Part shown: piece by piece, positions 16,826 through 24,669 of the stretch
Layout: the number at the start of each line of letters is the position of its first letter
How positions within the stretch are numbered: the stretch's first letter is position 1
Assembly: GCA_934317005.1 (NCBI GenBank)
Contig: CAKREB010000006.1
Coordinates: 124,001-188,000 of the forward strand
Length of the DNA: 64,000 nt
Direction of reading: 5' to 3'
Source: an uncultured Lachnospiraceae bacterium
GTDB taxonomy: Bacteria > Bacillota > Clostridia > Lachnospirales > Lachnospiraceae
The notes under the pieces: generated by a model
What the model was told of the DNA's origin: nothing
Database searches by the model: none
What the model saw: only the letters and a program-made list of their open reading frames with translations
Made by a program: the position numbers and the translations under genes

Positions 16826-17899
16826 ATGGCAAAAGACGCAAAGATAGAAGAAAATAAAAAGAAAGCACTGGAAGCAGCGGTAGCACAGATAGAGAAGCAG
16901 TATGGAAAAGGTTCTATTATGAAGCTTGGAGATAATGCACATCTGAATGTTGAGGTGGTTCCGTCGGGTTCTCTGGGACTGGATCTGGCTCTTGGAGTAG
17001 GGGGAATTCCGAGAGGAAGAATTATTGAGATATATGGACCGGAATCCGGTGGTAAGACAACGGTTGCGCTTCACATGGTAGCAGAAGTACAGAAGCAGGG
17101 TGGTATTGCCGGATTTATTGATGCAGAGCATGCGTTAGATCCTGTATATGCTAAAAATATCGGTGTTGATATTGATAATCTGTATATTTCACAGCCGGAT
17201 ACAGGAGAACAGGCGCTGGAGATAGCAGAAACTATGGTTCGCTCTACAGCTATGGATATCGTGATCGTCGATTCTGTTGCTGCTCTGGTTCCTAAAGCAG
17301 AGATTGAAGGCGATATGGGAGACAGTCACGTAGGTTTACAGGCGCGTTTGATGTCGCAGGCTTTGCGTAAGCTGACAGGTATCATTGGAAAGACAAGCTG
17401 TAGTGTTGTTTTTATCAATCAGCTGCGTGAAAAGGTTGGTGTTATGTTTGGAAATCCGGAAACGACAACCGGTGGTCGTGCACTCAAATATTACTCTTCC
17501 GTCCGTCTGGAAGTACGCAGAGGCGAGCAGATTAAAAAGGATGGAGAGCCGATTGGAAACAGAACAAAGATCAAGGTTGTAAAAAATAAAGTGGCACCTC
17601 CTTTCCGTTCAGCAGAAGTAGATATTATCTTTGGTGAGGGAATTTCCAGAGAGGGTGAGATCTTAGATCTGGCAGCAGAAGAGAATATCATTGTGAAGAG
17701 CGGTGCATGGTACGCATATGAGGGCAATAAGATTGGTCAGGGACGTGAAAATGCCAAAGGATATTTAAAGGAGCATCCGGAAGTTTTAGCAGAAGTAGAG
17801 CAGAAGGTGCGTGATAAATATTTTGCCCAAAAGAATGAAAAAGAAAGCGAAGCGGCAGCGGAGGTTCAGGAGCAGGAAGCTGTTACTACAGAGGAATAG
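16826..17899 (+). CDS. recA: Recombinase RecA
   Basis: 357 aa, full length. The Walker A motif is GPESGGKTT (about 73-81), Walker B is MDIVIVDSVAALVP, and the L2/DNA-binding region contains FINQLREKVGVMFGNPETTT. RecA forms filaments on single-stranded DNA, drives strand exchange and triggers LexA self-cleavage. The C-terminal tail is Glu-rich, as usual. The ATG at 16826 is preceded by GAAAGGA. Two promoters and a LexA box lie upstream. recX follows after 76 bp in the common recA-recX order. Confidence 0.98.
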   Translation: MAKDAKIEENKKKALEAAVAQIEKQYGKGSIMKLGDNAHLNVEVVPSGSLGLDLALGVGGIPRGRIIEIYGPESGGKTTVALHMVAEVQKQGGIAGFIDAEHALDPVYAKNIGVDIDNLYISQPDTGEQALEIAETMVRSTAMDIVIVDSVAALVPKAEIEGDMGDSHVGLQARLMSQALRKLTGIIGKTSCSVVFINQLREKVGVMFGNPETTTGGRALKYYSSVRLEVRRGEQIKKDGEPIGNRTKIKVVKNKVAPPFRSAEVDIIFGEGISREGEILDLAAEENIIVKSGAWYAYEGNKIGQGRENAKGYLKEHPEVLAEVEQKVRDKYFAQKNEKESEAAAEVQEQEAVTTEE

Positions 17900-17975
17900 C
17901 GTAAAGTATCTTATGGATAGCCTGTGTTGTTACAGGACTGCTTGGACAGATTGAGTTAGCAAAACGGGGAATATT

Positions 17976-18464
17976 ATGGACGATAAAGAACGTTTCCTAC
18001 AGGGAAGAAAGAAAGCGATGTCGTTATTAAATCATAACGACAGGACGACTTGGGAACTACAGGATCGTATGAGCCGTGCCGGATTCGAAGAGGATGTCAT
18101 TGCGGATGCGATTGCCTATGTCAAGAGCTTTCATTATCTGGATGACCTAAGATATGCGACGAGGTTTGCAGAAATTTATTGTGAGAGCAGAAGTATTCAA
18201 AGAATCCGTCAGGATTTGCAAAAAAGGCATGTACCGGAAGAATATATTACGATAGCTTTGGAAAATATTGACTGGGATGATTCTTCTGCGTTGAAAAAGG
18301 AGCTGCGAAAGATTATCCGCAGCAGAAAAGGTGAGGAAGCTTTATCGTATGAGGAAAAGCAAAAGATTGCTGCAAAGTTATATCGCAAAGGTTTTCGTAC
18401 AGACGCAATCTTTCGTGAGATTGATCGAATCTGCGAGAGTGAAGAAGAGAGTTGGAACTCCTGA
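17976..18464 (+). CDS. recX: Regulatory protein RecX
   Basis: 162 aa of the RecX family, three-helix repeats that bind in the RecA filament groove and limit its activity. Typical repeat 1 (AMSLLNHNDRTTWELQDRMSRAGF) and repeat 2 (FHYLDDLRYATRFAE) are present, and the position behind recA is canonical. The protein is on the short side but complete. Co-transcription with recA is likely because no terminator separates them. Confidence 0.92.
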   Translation: MDDKERFLQGRKKAMSLLNHNDRTTWELQDRMSRAGFEEDVIADAIAYVKSFHYLDDLRYATRFAEIYCESRSIQRIRQDLQKRHVPEEYITIALENIDWDDSSALKKELRKIIRSRKGEEALSYEEKQKIAAKLYRKGFRTDAIFREIDRICESEEESWNS

Positions 18465-18526
18465 TCATACATAGGAAAAAGAGTGTTTTTCGTTGAAGAA
18501 TAGTGCATGACAAATGTAACGTTTAC

Positions 18527-18555
18527 TTGACATATTATTGTATAAAGTATAAAAT
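18527..18555 (+). promoter_or_regulatory. Promoter of rny
   Basis: TTGACA (18527-18532), 17-bp spacer, TAAAAT (18550-18555) within TATAAAAT, about 50 bp before the start codon. Confidence 0.8.
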
Positions 18556-18608
18556 TATATTGTTGTGTATTTTACAATGAAAATAAAATAAGGAGGTGCT
18601 TCTGTTCG

Positions 18609-20174
18609 ATGCCAGATATTACAACTATCATTGTGGTAGCTGTTCTTATGATCGTTGTTGTTGTCGTGGCAGTGCTGCTTACAAAAAATATTGCTGTTCA
18701 GAAATACAAGGAACAGGAAGAGGCAAAATTAGGTAGTGCAGAAGAAAAAGCAAGAAACATCATTGATGAAGCTTTGAAAACTGCAGAATCTAAGAAGCGT
18801 GAAGCATTGCTTGAAGCGAAAGAGGAAGCGCTCAAGAACAAAAATGAGATTGAGCGTGAATCAAAAGAAAGACGAGCTGAGATTCAACGATATGAGAAGA
18901 GAGTGTTATCGAAAGAAGAAGCTCTGGATAAGAAGTCGGAAGTATTAGAACGGAAAGAAGCTAAGTTAAATGCAAAAGATGCTGAGTTAGACAAGCAGAA
19001 AAAAGAATTGGCTGAGATTAAAAACAGTCATTTGCAGGAGTTAGAAAAGATTTCCGGACTGACTACTGAACAAGCTAAGGAATATCTGTTAAAATCTGTT
19101 GAAGAAGATGTGAAACATGAAACAGCAGTTCTTGTTAAAGAACTGGAACGTAAAGCAAAAGAAGAAGCCGATAAGAAGGCAAAGGATTATGTTGTAACTG
19201 CAATTCAGCGTTGTGCTGCAGATCATGTAGCGGAAACAACGATTTCTGTTGTGCAGTTGCCAAATGATGAAATGAAGGGAAGAATTATTGGACGAGAAGG
19301 AAGAAATATTCGTACCCTTGAAACTTTAACGGGTGTTAATTTGATTATTGATGACACACCGGAAGCAGTCGTTTTATCAGGATTTGATGGAGTTCGTAGA
19401 GAGGTTGCAAGAATTGCTCTTGAAAAACTCATCGTAGACGGAAGAATTCATCCGGCGAGAATTGAGGAGATGGTCGAAAAGGCTCAGAAGGAAGTTGAGT
19501 CTATGATTCGTGAAGAGGGAGAAGCTGCCACACTGGAAGTTGGTGTTCACGGTATTAACCCAGAACTTATTCGTTTGTTAGGAAGAATGAAATTTAGAAC
19601 CAGTTACGGTCAGAATGCTTTGAAGCATTCTATCGAGGTAGCACATTTGTCGGGCTTGCTTGCCGGCGAGATTGGCGTAGATGTGCGTACGGCAAAGCGT
19701 GCTGGTCTATTGCATGATATTGGTAAATCCGTCGATCAGGAGATGGAAGGTACCCATGTCCAGATTGGTGCAGATCTTTGTAGAAAGTACAAGGAGTCCG
19801 AAACTGTTATTAATGCAGTTGAAGCACATCACGGTGATGTAGAACCGGAAAGTCTGATCGCTTGTATTGTTCAGGCGGCAGATACGATTTCTGCTGCGCG
19901 CCCTGGTGCACGTAGAGAAACATTAGAAACATATACAAACAGATTAAAACAGTTAGAAGATATTTCAAATAGCTTTAAAGGTGTTGAAAAGTCATTTGCT
20001 ATTCAGGCAGGTCGTGAAGTACGAGTAATGGTTGTGCCTGATAAGGTTAGTGATGATGAGATGGTTCTTCTTGCAAGAGACATTTCAAAACAGATAGAAG
20101 ACGAGTTAAAATACCCAGGTCAGATTAAGGTAAATGTAATTCGTGAATCCAGAGTAACTGATTATGCGAAATAA
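18609..20174 (+). CDS. rny: Ribonuclease Y
   Basis: 521 aa, the normal length. It has an N-terminal membrane helix (about 4-25), a long coiled coil (about 30-195), a KH RNA-binding domain (about 205-270, with IIGREGRNIRTLE) and an HD hydrolase domain (about 335-430, with LLHDIGKSVD). RNase Y is the membrane-anchored endonuclease that starts mRNA turnover in Firmicutes lacking RNase E. AGGAGG lies at good spacing before the ATG. It has its own promoter (18527) and terminator (20197). Confidence 0.97.
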   Translation: MPDITTIIVVAVLMIVVVVVAVLLTKNIAVQKYKEQEEAKLGSAEEKARNIIDEALKTAESKKREALLEAKEEALKNKNEIERESKERRAEIQRYEKRVLSKEEALDKKSEVLERKEAKLNAKDAELDKQKKELAEIKNSHLQELEKISGLTTEQAKEYLLKSVEEDVKHETAVLVKELERKAKEEADKKAKDYVVTAIQRCAADHVAETTISVVQLPNDEMKGRIIGREGRNIRTLETLTGVNLIIDDTPEAVVLSGFDGVRREVARIALEKLIVDGRIHPARIEEMVEKAQKEVESMIREEGEAATLEVGVHGINPELIRLLGRMKFRTSYGQNALKHSIEVAHLSGLLAGEIGVDVRTAKRAGLLHDIGKSVDQEMEGTHVQIGADLCRKYKESETVINAVEAHHGDVEPESLIACIVQAADTISAARPGARRETLETYTNRLKQLEDISNSFKGVEKSFAIQAGREVRVMVVPDKVSDDEMVLLARDISKQIEDELKYPGQIKVNVIRESRVTDYAK

Positions 20175-20196
20175 TCACAATGTTTAATAACAAGAC

Positions 20197-20228
20197 AAGG
20201 GGAGTCGCTCAAAACGACTTCCCTTTTT
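20197..20228 (+). terminator. Terminator of rny
   Basis: AAGGGGAGTCG (20197-20207) pairs with CGACTTCCCTT (20215-20225) over 11 bases, followed by T. Confidence 0.85.
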
Positions 20229-20234
20229 AAAATA

Positions 20235-20284
20235 ATAGGAAATTGCCCGTACAGTAGTGAGGTATCAACAAGTGCTGGCGGTGC
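20235..20284 (+). repeat. Post-terminator element, copy 1
   Basis: ATAGGAAATTGCCCGTACAG then TAGTGAGGTATC and GCTGGCGG, starting about eight bases after the rny terminator T-run. It matches the copy at 32266 over some 45 bases. Confidence 0.6.
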
Positions 20285-20313
20285 CTTTTATAAATTGAGA
20301 GTTGGGAGAAGCA

Positions 20314-21672
20314 ATGGTTATTTTTCGGGAAGAAAAGAAGAATGCAAAAGAGATAGAAGAAATTTCATGGGATGGATATGAACATACTGTTTACGATATA
20401 GGATTTGCTGTAGATATTGGGACAACGACAATTGCAATCGCTGCACTGGATCTGAAAAGAAAAGAGGTTATAGGAAAGGTTTCTTATACCAATCAGCAGA
20501 CTACACTTGGGGCAGATGTTATGATGCGAATCATGCACTGTCAGCAGGGAAGAGGTGAACGCTTACACAATCTCGTAGTGGAACAGATTGAGCAGATGGC
20601 ACAGGAACTGCTTTTGTCGTATAGTGAAGAAACCAGCTTAAAAAAATGTCTTTTTTTTGTCGTAGGGAATACGACCATGTGTCACCTTTTTTTAGGAAAA
20701 GATGTGACAGGTCTTGCCGGATATCCTTTCCGACCGGCATATGAAGGAAATTATCGCTGCTTAGGCAGAAATATTGGAATGAAGGAGTTTTTGGAGGCAC
20801 AGATTATAGTGCTATCCGGTATTGCGGCGCATGTGGGAAGCGATGCACTGGCAGTTGTCGGAGCGGAAAAGCTTTATCAGAAAGACCACATTCAGCTTGC
20901 GGTAGATTTAGGAACTAACGCAGAGATTATATTAAACGACAGAGGAAAGATATATGCATGCTCTACAGCAGCCGGGCCGGCATTTGAGGGAAAGGGGATT
21001 GCCTGTGGAATGTCAGCGAAAGAAGGGGCTGTGAGTGGAGTGAATATTTCGATGGGAAATGGAAACCTGATCCTGCAGGTGATAGAAGGGGCGCGTGCAA
21101 GAGGAATTTGCAGCTCCGGTCTGGTAGATGCATTGGCACAATTTCGAAAGTGCAGGCTCATGCAGGAGGACGGTTATTTGTTATCCGAAGAAGAGGCAAG
21201 AACAAGAGGGATTTCTGATGCTTTATGCAGACGCTTAGTTATGCGGGAGAAGGAACATGCATTTTTACTCTGTAAGAAAGAGGAGGCAGGTAGAGAAATC
21301 TATTTAAAGCAGAGTGATATTCGAAATCTGCAGCTTGCAAAAGGAGCGATTCAGGCAGGCATGATCAGTTTGTTAGAGGCAACCGGTTTATCGCTGGAAT
21401 CCTTAGATGAATTCGTAGTGGCAGGCGTACTGGGAAGCTGCGTTCGAACATCAAGTTCGATAGCTATCGGACTCTTTCCGGCAATGATAGCTGATAAGTT
21501 ATCATTCGCAGGAAATGCTGCGGGAAAAGGTGCAATCGATGGGATACTACGAAAAAACTTCCCAGAAGATATGGAAAAACTGGCACATCAGATCATCCAT
21601 ATAGAACTGGCACAGCAGGCAGAATTTCAAGAGCAGCTCATGCGGGCAATGGACTTCAAATCATGGTTATGA
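20314..21672 (+). CDS. DUF4445 ASKHA-domain protein (RACo/RamA-like), without ferredoxin domain
   Basis: 452 aa. Two ATPase-fold phosphate motifs are visible: FAVDIGTTTIAIAAL (about 36-50) and LAVDLGTNAEIIL (about 195-207), with GKGIACGMSAKEGAVSG and ARGICSSGLVDALAQ. This is the C-terminal DUF4445 unit of reductive activators of corrinoid proteins. Those activators normally carry an N-terminal 2Fe-2S ferredoxin domain; here only about 30 charged residues precede the ASKHA fold and no Cys cluster is present. It may act with a separate ferredoxin or have another role. GGGAG precedes the chosen ATG. No corrinoid methyltransferase gene is nearby. The stop codon lies against a -10 box for the downstream repeat region. 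Confidence 0.8.
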   Translation: MVIFREEKKNAKEIEEISWDGYEHTVYDIGFAVDIGTTTIAIAALDLKRKEVIGKVSYTNQQTTLGADVMMRIMHCQQGRGERLHNLVVEQIEQMAQELLLSYSEETSLKKCLFFVVGNTTMCHLFLGKDVTGLAGYPFRPAYEGNYRCLGRNIGMKEFLEAQIIVLSGIAAHVGSDALAVVGAEKLYQKDHIQLAVDLGTNAEIILNDRGKIYACSTAAGPAFEGKGIACGMSAKEGAVSGVNISMGNGNLILQVIEGARARGICSSGLVDALAQFRKCRLMQEDGYLLSEEEARTRGISDALCRRLVMREKEHAFLLCKKEEAGREIYLKQSDIRNLQLAKGAIQAGMISLLEATGLSLESLDEFVVAGVLGSCVRTSSSIAIGLFPAMIADKLSFAGNAAGKGAIDGILRKNFPEDMEKLAHQIIHIELAQQAEFQEQLMRAMDFKSWL

Positions 21673-21678
21673 TATAAT
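21650..21678 (+). promoter_or_regulatory. Promoter preceding the first GC-rich repeat array and proC
   Basis: TGGACT (21650-21655), 17-bp spacer, TATAAT (21673-21678). It overlaps the end of the DUF4445 gene. Its transcript would contain the inverted repeat, the array and then proC. Confidence 0.5.
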
Positions 21679-21701
21679 GTTCGCGAAGGCAAAAGTGAAT
21701 G

Positions 21702-21752
21702 TGTATTCTACAAAGTTACAGATACTTGTATCAAGTAACTTTGTAGAATACA
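21702..21752. repeat. Long perfect inverted repeat
   Basis: TGTATTCTACAAAGTTAC (21702-21719) is exactly complementary to 21735-21752 (18 bp). The interior adds GATAC/GTATC. It would be a very stable hairpin on either strand, with no T-run. Confidence 0.85.
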
Positions 21753-21762
21753 TATGAGCGCG

Positions 21763-22012
21763 CCCGCGAGCGAGAAAAACCGAAGGTTTTGCGAGCTTTT
21801 GCCTGAGCGAAAAACAAGCTTGTGAAGCAAGCGGATGAGCTCTGCAAGAGCGAGTTTGCGAGTCTGACCAAAGAGCCCGCGAGCGAGAAAAACCGAAGGT
21901 TTTGCGAGCTTTTGCCTGAGCGAAAAACGAGCTTGCGAAGCAAGCGGGTAAGCTCTGCAAGAGCGGGTTTGCGAGTCTGACCAAAGAGCCCGCGAGCAAG
22001 AAACACACAGAA
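21763..22012. repeat. Tandem array of 113-bp GC-rich units (two full copies plus a partial)
   Basis: The word CCCGCGAGC recurs at 21763, 21876 and 21989, a constant 113-bp step, and the intervening sequence is nearly identical. Each unit contains the small palindrome GCTTGCGAAGCAAGC and several GCGAG words. Open frames across it on the minus strand are repeat artefacts. The sub-motifs recur in the array at 58362. Confidence 0.9.
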
Positions 22013-22029
22013 TAGAAATGAGGGATACG

Positions 22030-22821
22030 ATGATACTTGGATTTATTGGTGCCGGCAACATGGCTAAGGCAATGATTGGCGGAGTATTACAGTCAGGATT
22101 ATTAACAAAGGAAGAGATTATAGCATCTGCGGCAACGCAGAATACAATAGATAAAGTAAAAGAAGACTTTGGAATCAACACAACATTAGACAATAAAGAA
22201 GTTGCAAAGGCAGATATCATCTTTTTGGCGGTAAAACCGATATACTGTGCACAGGTCATAGATGAAATCAAAGCAGGAATCACTGAAAAACAGATTATTG
22301 TATCCATTGCAGCCGGAAAAGATATGGCATGGTTAGAAAACGCCTTTGGTGGAAAGAAAAAGATTATAAGAACGATGCCAAATACACCCGCTTTGGTTGG
22401 TGAGGGAATTACAGCTGTATGTCCAAACGGAGAAGTGACAGAGGCAGAATTGCAGAAGGTATGTGAAATCTTAGAAAGCTTTGGAAAGGCAGAAGTGATC
22501 AAAGAATCTATGATGGATGCCGTTATAGCAGTCAGTGGAAGTTCACCGGCATATGTGTTCATGTTTATTGAGGCAATGGCGGACGCTGCTGTTGCAGAAG
22601 GCATGCCAAGAGCGCAGGCATATCAGTTTGCAGCACAATCGGTGTTAGGAAGCGCCAAGATGGTATTGGAAACCGGAAAGCATCCGGGTGAGTTAAAGGA
22701 CATGGTATGTTCACCGGCAGGAACCACAATAGAGGCAGTACATGTTTTGGAACAGGAGGGCTTCCGTGGAAGCGTCATGGACTGCATGAGAGCCTGTGCG
22801 GAAAAATCCAGAAATATGTAA
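22030..22821 (+). CDS. proC: Pyrroline-5-carboxylate reductase
   Basis: 263 aa, typical size. The N-terminal Rossmann motif is ILGFIGAGNMAKAMIGG, and the C-terminal signature includes VSGSSPAYVFMFIEAMADAA and KDMVCSPAGTTIEAVHVLEQ. It reduces 1-pyrroline-5-carboxylate with NAD(P)H, the last step of proline synthesis. GAGGG six bases upstream fixes the ATG at 22030. No proA or proB is next to it. The repeat array lies directly upstream and would form its leader if transcribed from 21650. Confidence 0.96.
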   Translation: MILGFIGAGNMAKAMIGGVLQSGLLTKEEIIASAATQNTIDKVKEDFGINTTLDNKEVAKADIIFLAVKPIYCAQVIDEIKAGITEKQIIVSIAAGKDMAWLENAFGGKKKIIRTMPNTPALVGEGITAVCPNGEVTEAELQKVCEILESFGKAEVIKESMMDAVIAVSGSSPAYVFMFIEAMADAAVAEGMPRAQAYQFAAQSVLGSAKMVLETGKHPGELKDMVCSPAGTTIEAVHVLEQEGFRGSVMDCMRACAEKSRNM

Positions 22822-22839
22822 TAATCTGCCAAATTATTA

Positions 22840-22917
22840 TCGGTAATTATTGTTAGCAATTACTATCAGAAATTTATGTTGGTAATTCATGTTAGTGATT
22901 TATATCAGTAGTTACAG
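22840..22917. repeat. Six contiguous 13-bp AT-rich direct repeats
   Basis: The units are TCGGTAATTATTG, TTAGCAATTACTA, TCAGAAATTTATG, TTGGTAATTCATG, TTAGTGATTTATA and TCAGTAGTTACAG, with no spacers. A weaker seventh unit may precede them (22827-22839). They lie between proC and the M23 peptidase gene. Confidence 0.75.
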
Positions 22918-22954
22918 ATGATTGGTGCATAGTTTTACCGAAAGCCTTCATAAA

Positions 22955-23680
22955 ATGAAAAAAAGGCTGGAAAGTGTTCCAATCATGCAGATTCTTAATC
23001 GATTTTTACAAAGGACTATGCGACAAAAGAAAAAGACAACATGCAAAACCGCATGGGGAGTCAGAATTTTTGTGGCAGTGGTGGTGTTTGGATGCATCAG
23101 TGGTCAGATTTACGTTCTATCGGATCAGCAGAAAAGAATGGAGCTCTATGAGCAGATGAAAAAAGAAGTAACTTTTCAGGAGATTCCGATACTTATGAAA
23201 GAGATGGAATATTTTCCGGTGCGAAAGGATCCCAACAGGAAGATAGAATATTATTATGAAAACGGATATGGCGGAGAACGGACTTACGGTGGCAGGCGAA
23301 AGCATGAGGGGATTGATATCATGTCTTCAAAGGATCAGGCAGGCTGCCTTACAATACAGTCTGTCAGTGATGGAGTCATAGAACAGATGGGCTGGCTTCC
23401 GCTTGGCGGTTATCGGATCGGAATCCGCAGCAACTCCGGATTTTATTACTATTATGCGCATCTGGAAGCGTATGCAGTGCATCTGAAGAAGGGAATGCGG
23501 GTGTCAGCCGGTGATGTGCTGGGAAAGATGGGCAATACAGGATATGGAAAAGAAGGCACTAGAGGAAAATTCGCCGTTCATTTACATTTTGGTATTTATC
23601 ATCCGGTTGCTGGAAAAGAAAAAAGTTTGAATCCGTATTATTTATTGCAGTATTGTTCGCAGGAAACGAAAGAAAGATGA
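22955..23680 (+). CDS. M23-family (LytM-type) membrane-anchored peptidase
   Basis: About 241 aa if begun at 22955. A single membrane helix (WGVRIFVAVVVFGCISGQIYV) is followed by a linker and an extracellular LytM domain. The zinc ligands are visible as HEGIDI (H and D) and HLHFGIYHP. Such enzymes cut peptidoglycan cross-bridges or act as scaffolds in spore envelope remodelling (SpoIIQ-like). The start is uncertain: no candidate (TTG 22922, ATG 22955, ATG 22986) has a convincing ribosome site, and the 13-bp repeats end immediately upstream. Confidence 0.82.
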   Translation: MKKRLESVPIMQILNRFLQRTMRQKKKTTCKTAWGVRIFVAVVVFGCISGQIYVLSDQQKRMELYEQMKKEVTFQEIPILMKEMEYFPVRKDPNRKIEYYYENGYGGERTYGGRRKHEGIDIMSSKDQAGCLTIQSVSDGVIEQMGWLPLGGYRIGIRSNSGFYYYYAHLEAYAVHLKKGMRVSAGDVLGKMGNTGYGKEGTRGKFAVHLHFGIYHPVAGKEKSLNPYYLLQYCSQETKER

Positions 23681-23732
23681 CAAAGATCGTATCAGAAAAA
23701 TGATAAAAATTCTGATCGAAACAGATAAATAA

Positions 23733-23825
23733 AATGGTCTGCTGTGGAGCGAAGGCAGTTCATTAGAAAGAAAAGGCAGTAAAATTGCAGACTGTCTTTA
23801 TTCGAAAAATCGCTCGGAAATGAGG
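23733..23825 (+). ncRNA. Pseudoknot leader E, upstream of the small alarmone synthetase
   Basis: Stem 1 is AATGGTCTGC (23733-23742) with GCAGTTCATT (23755-23764), nine of ten paired. The 12-nt loop contains GAGCGA (23747-23752), complementary to TCGCTC (23810-23815), which is followed directly by GGAAATGAGG. The linker has a further hairpin, AAGGCAGT/ACTGTCTT (23773-23798). It follows the same plan as the four minus-strand leaders. Confidence 0.65.
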
Positions 23826-23831
23826 TATCAT

Positions 23832-24647
23832 ATGGAAATACAGCTTTGGCGTGAAATATTAGCGCCGTATCAGCTTGCAGTGGATGAACTGGTCGTTAAA
23901 TTTAATCATATCAAGCAACAGTATCAGAATGCAAAAATGTATTCGCCGATTGAAAATGTGAGTGGGCGTGTAAAACGCGTATCCAGTATTTTGGAGAAAA
24001 CACAGCGAAAGCATGTTTCTCTGGAAGAACTGGAAGAAAAAATAGAAGATATTGCGGGCATACGATTGATCTGTCAGTTTGTGGAAGATATCAATGCAGT
24101 TGTAGAGATCATCCGCAACCGCAAGGACTTGGAGATTAAGCAGGAAAAGGACTATATTACGCAGAGTAAGCCAAGCGGTTATCGAAGCTATCATATTATT
24201 GCATATTATACGGTGCATACGATTAATGGGCCAAAACGTTTGGAGGTAGAGATTCAGATCCGCACGATGGCAATGAATTTCTGGTCTACGATAGAGCATT
24301 CACTACAGTATAAGTACAAAGAGCACATGCCGGATGAATTGCGGATGCGTCTGCTGCGCGTTGCGGATGCCGTAGATGCGTTGGACAATGAAATGGCATC
24401 GGTTCGTGACGAAATCATGGATGCACAGAACTCGAACCGTCAGAAAGCAACAATCATATCGGATATTTTAAATAACATTGATAATCTGTACTATGTAGCC
24501 AATGAGCGTGAGGTTACAAAGATACAGAATGAGTTCTTTAAGATTTATCAGAAGGATGATATGGAAATGCTGATGCGGTTTAACAAGCAGTTAGATATTA
24601 TCGCAGAAACATACCGTGCGCAGTCTGTGGCAGGGAACATTTTGTAA
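23832..24647 (+). CDS. GTP pyrophosphokinase (small alarmone synthetase, RelQ-like)
   Basis: 271 aa with a single RelA/SpoT synthetase domain at about 40-190. Recognisable parts are IEDIAGIRLICQFVEDI, KPSGYRSYHIIAYY (substrate-binding loop) and RLEVEIQIRTMAMNFWSTIEH (with the catalytic Glu region). No HD hydrolase, TGS or ACT domain is present, so it should only make (p)ppGpp from GTP or GDP and ATP. It is longer than B. subtilis RelQ because of about 60 extra helical C-terminal residues. The start at 23832 is set by GAGG; an ATG at 23820 is inside the ribosome-binding block. It carries a pseudoknot leader, so translational control is likely. Confidence 0.92.
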   Translation: MEIQLWREILAPYQLAVDELVVKFNHIKQQYQNAKMYSPIENVSGRVKRVSSILEKTQRKHVSLEELEEKIEDIAGIRLICQFVEDINAVVEIIRNRKDLEIKQEKDYITQSKPSGYRSYHIIAYYTVHTINGPKRLEVEIQIRTMAMNFWSTIEHSLQYKYKEHMPDELRMRLLRVADAVDALDNEMASVRDEIMDAQNSNRQKATIISDILNNIDNLYYVANEREVTKIQNEFFKIYQKDDMEMLMRFNKQLDIIAETYRAQSVAGNIL

Positions 24648-24669
24648 AGATGCGGAAATGAGGTTAGTA

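Noticed and set aside
22010..22032. Pseudoknot leader before proC (AGAAATGAGGG present)
   Set aside because: No complementary loop segment was found in the 300 bases upstream.
21667..22604. Long minus-strand open frames (91-298 codons) across the repeat array and proC
   Set aside because: They arise from the periodic GC-rich repeat and the antisense of proC; they share repeat-derived sequence, lack ribosome sites and match no family.
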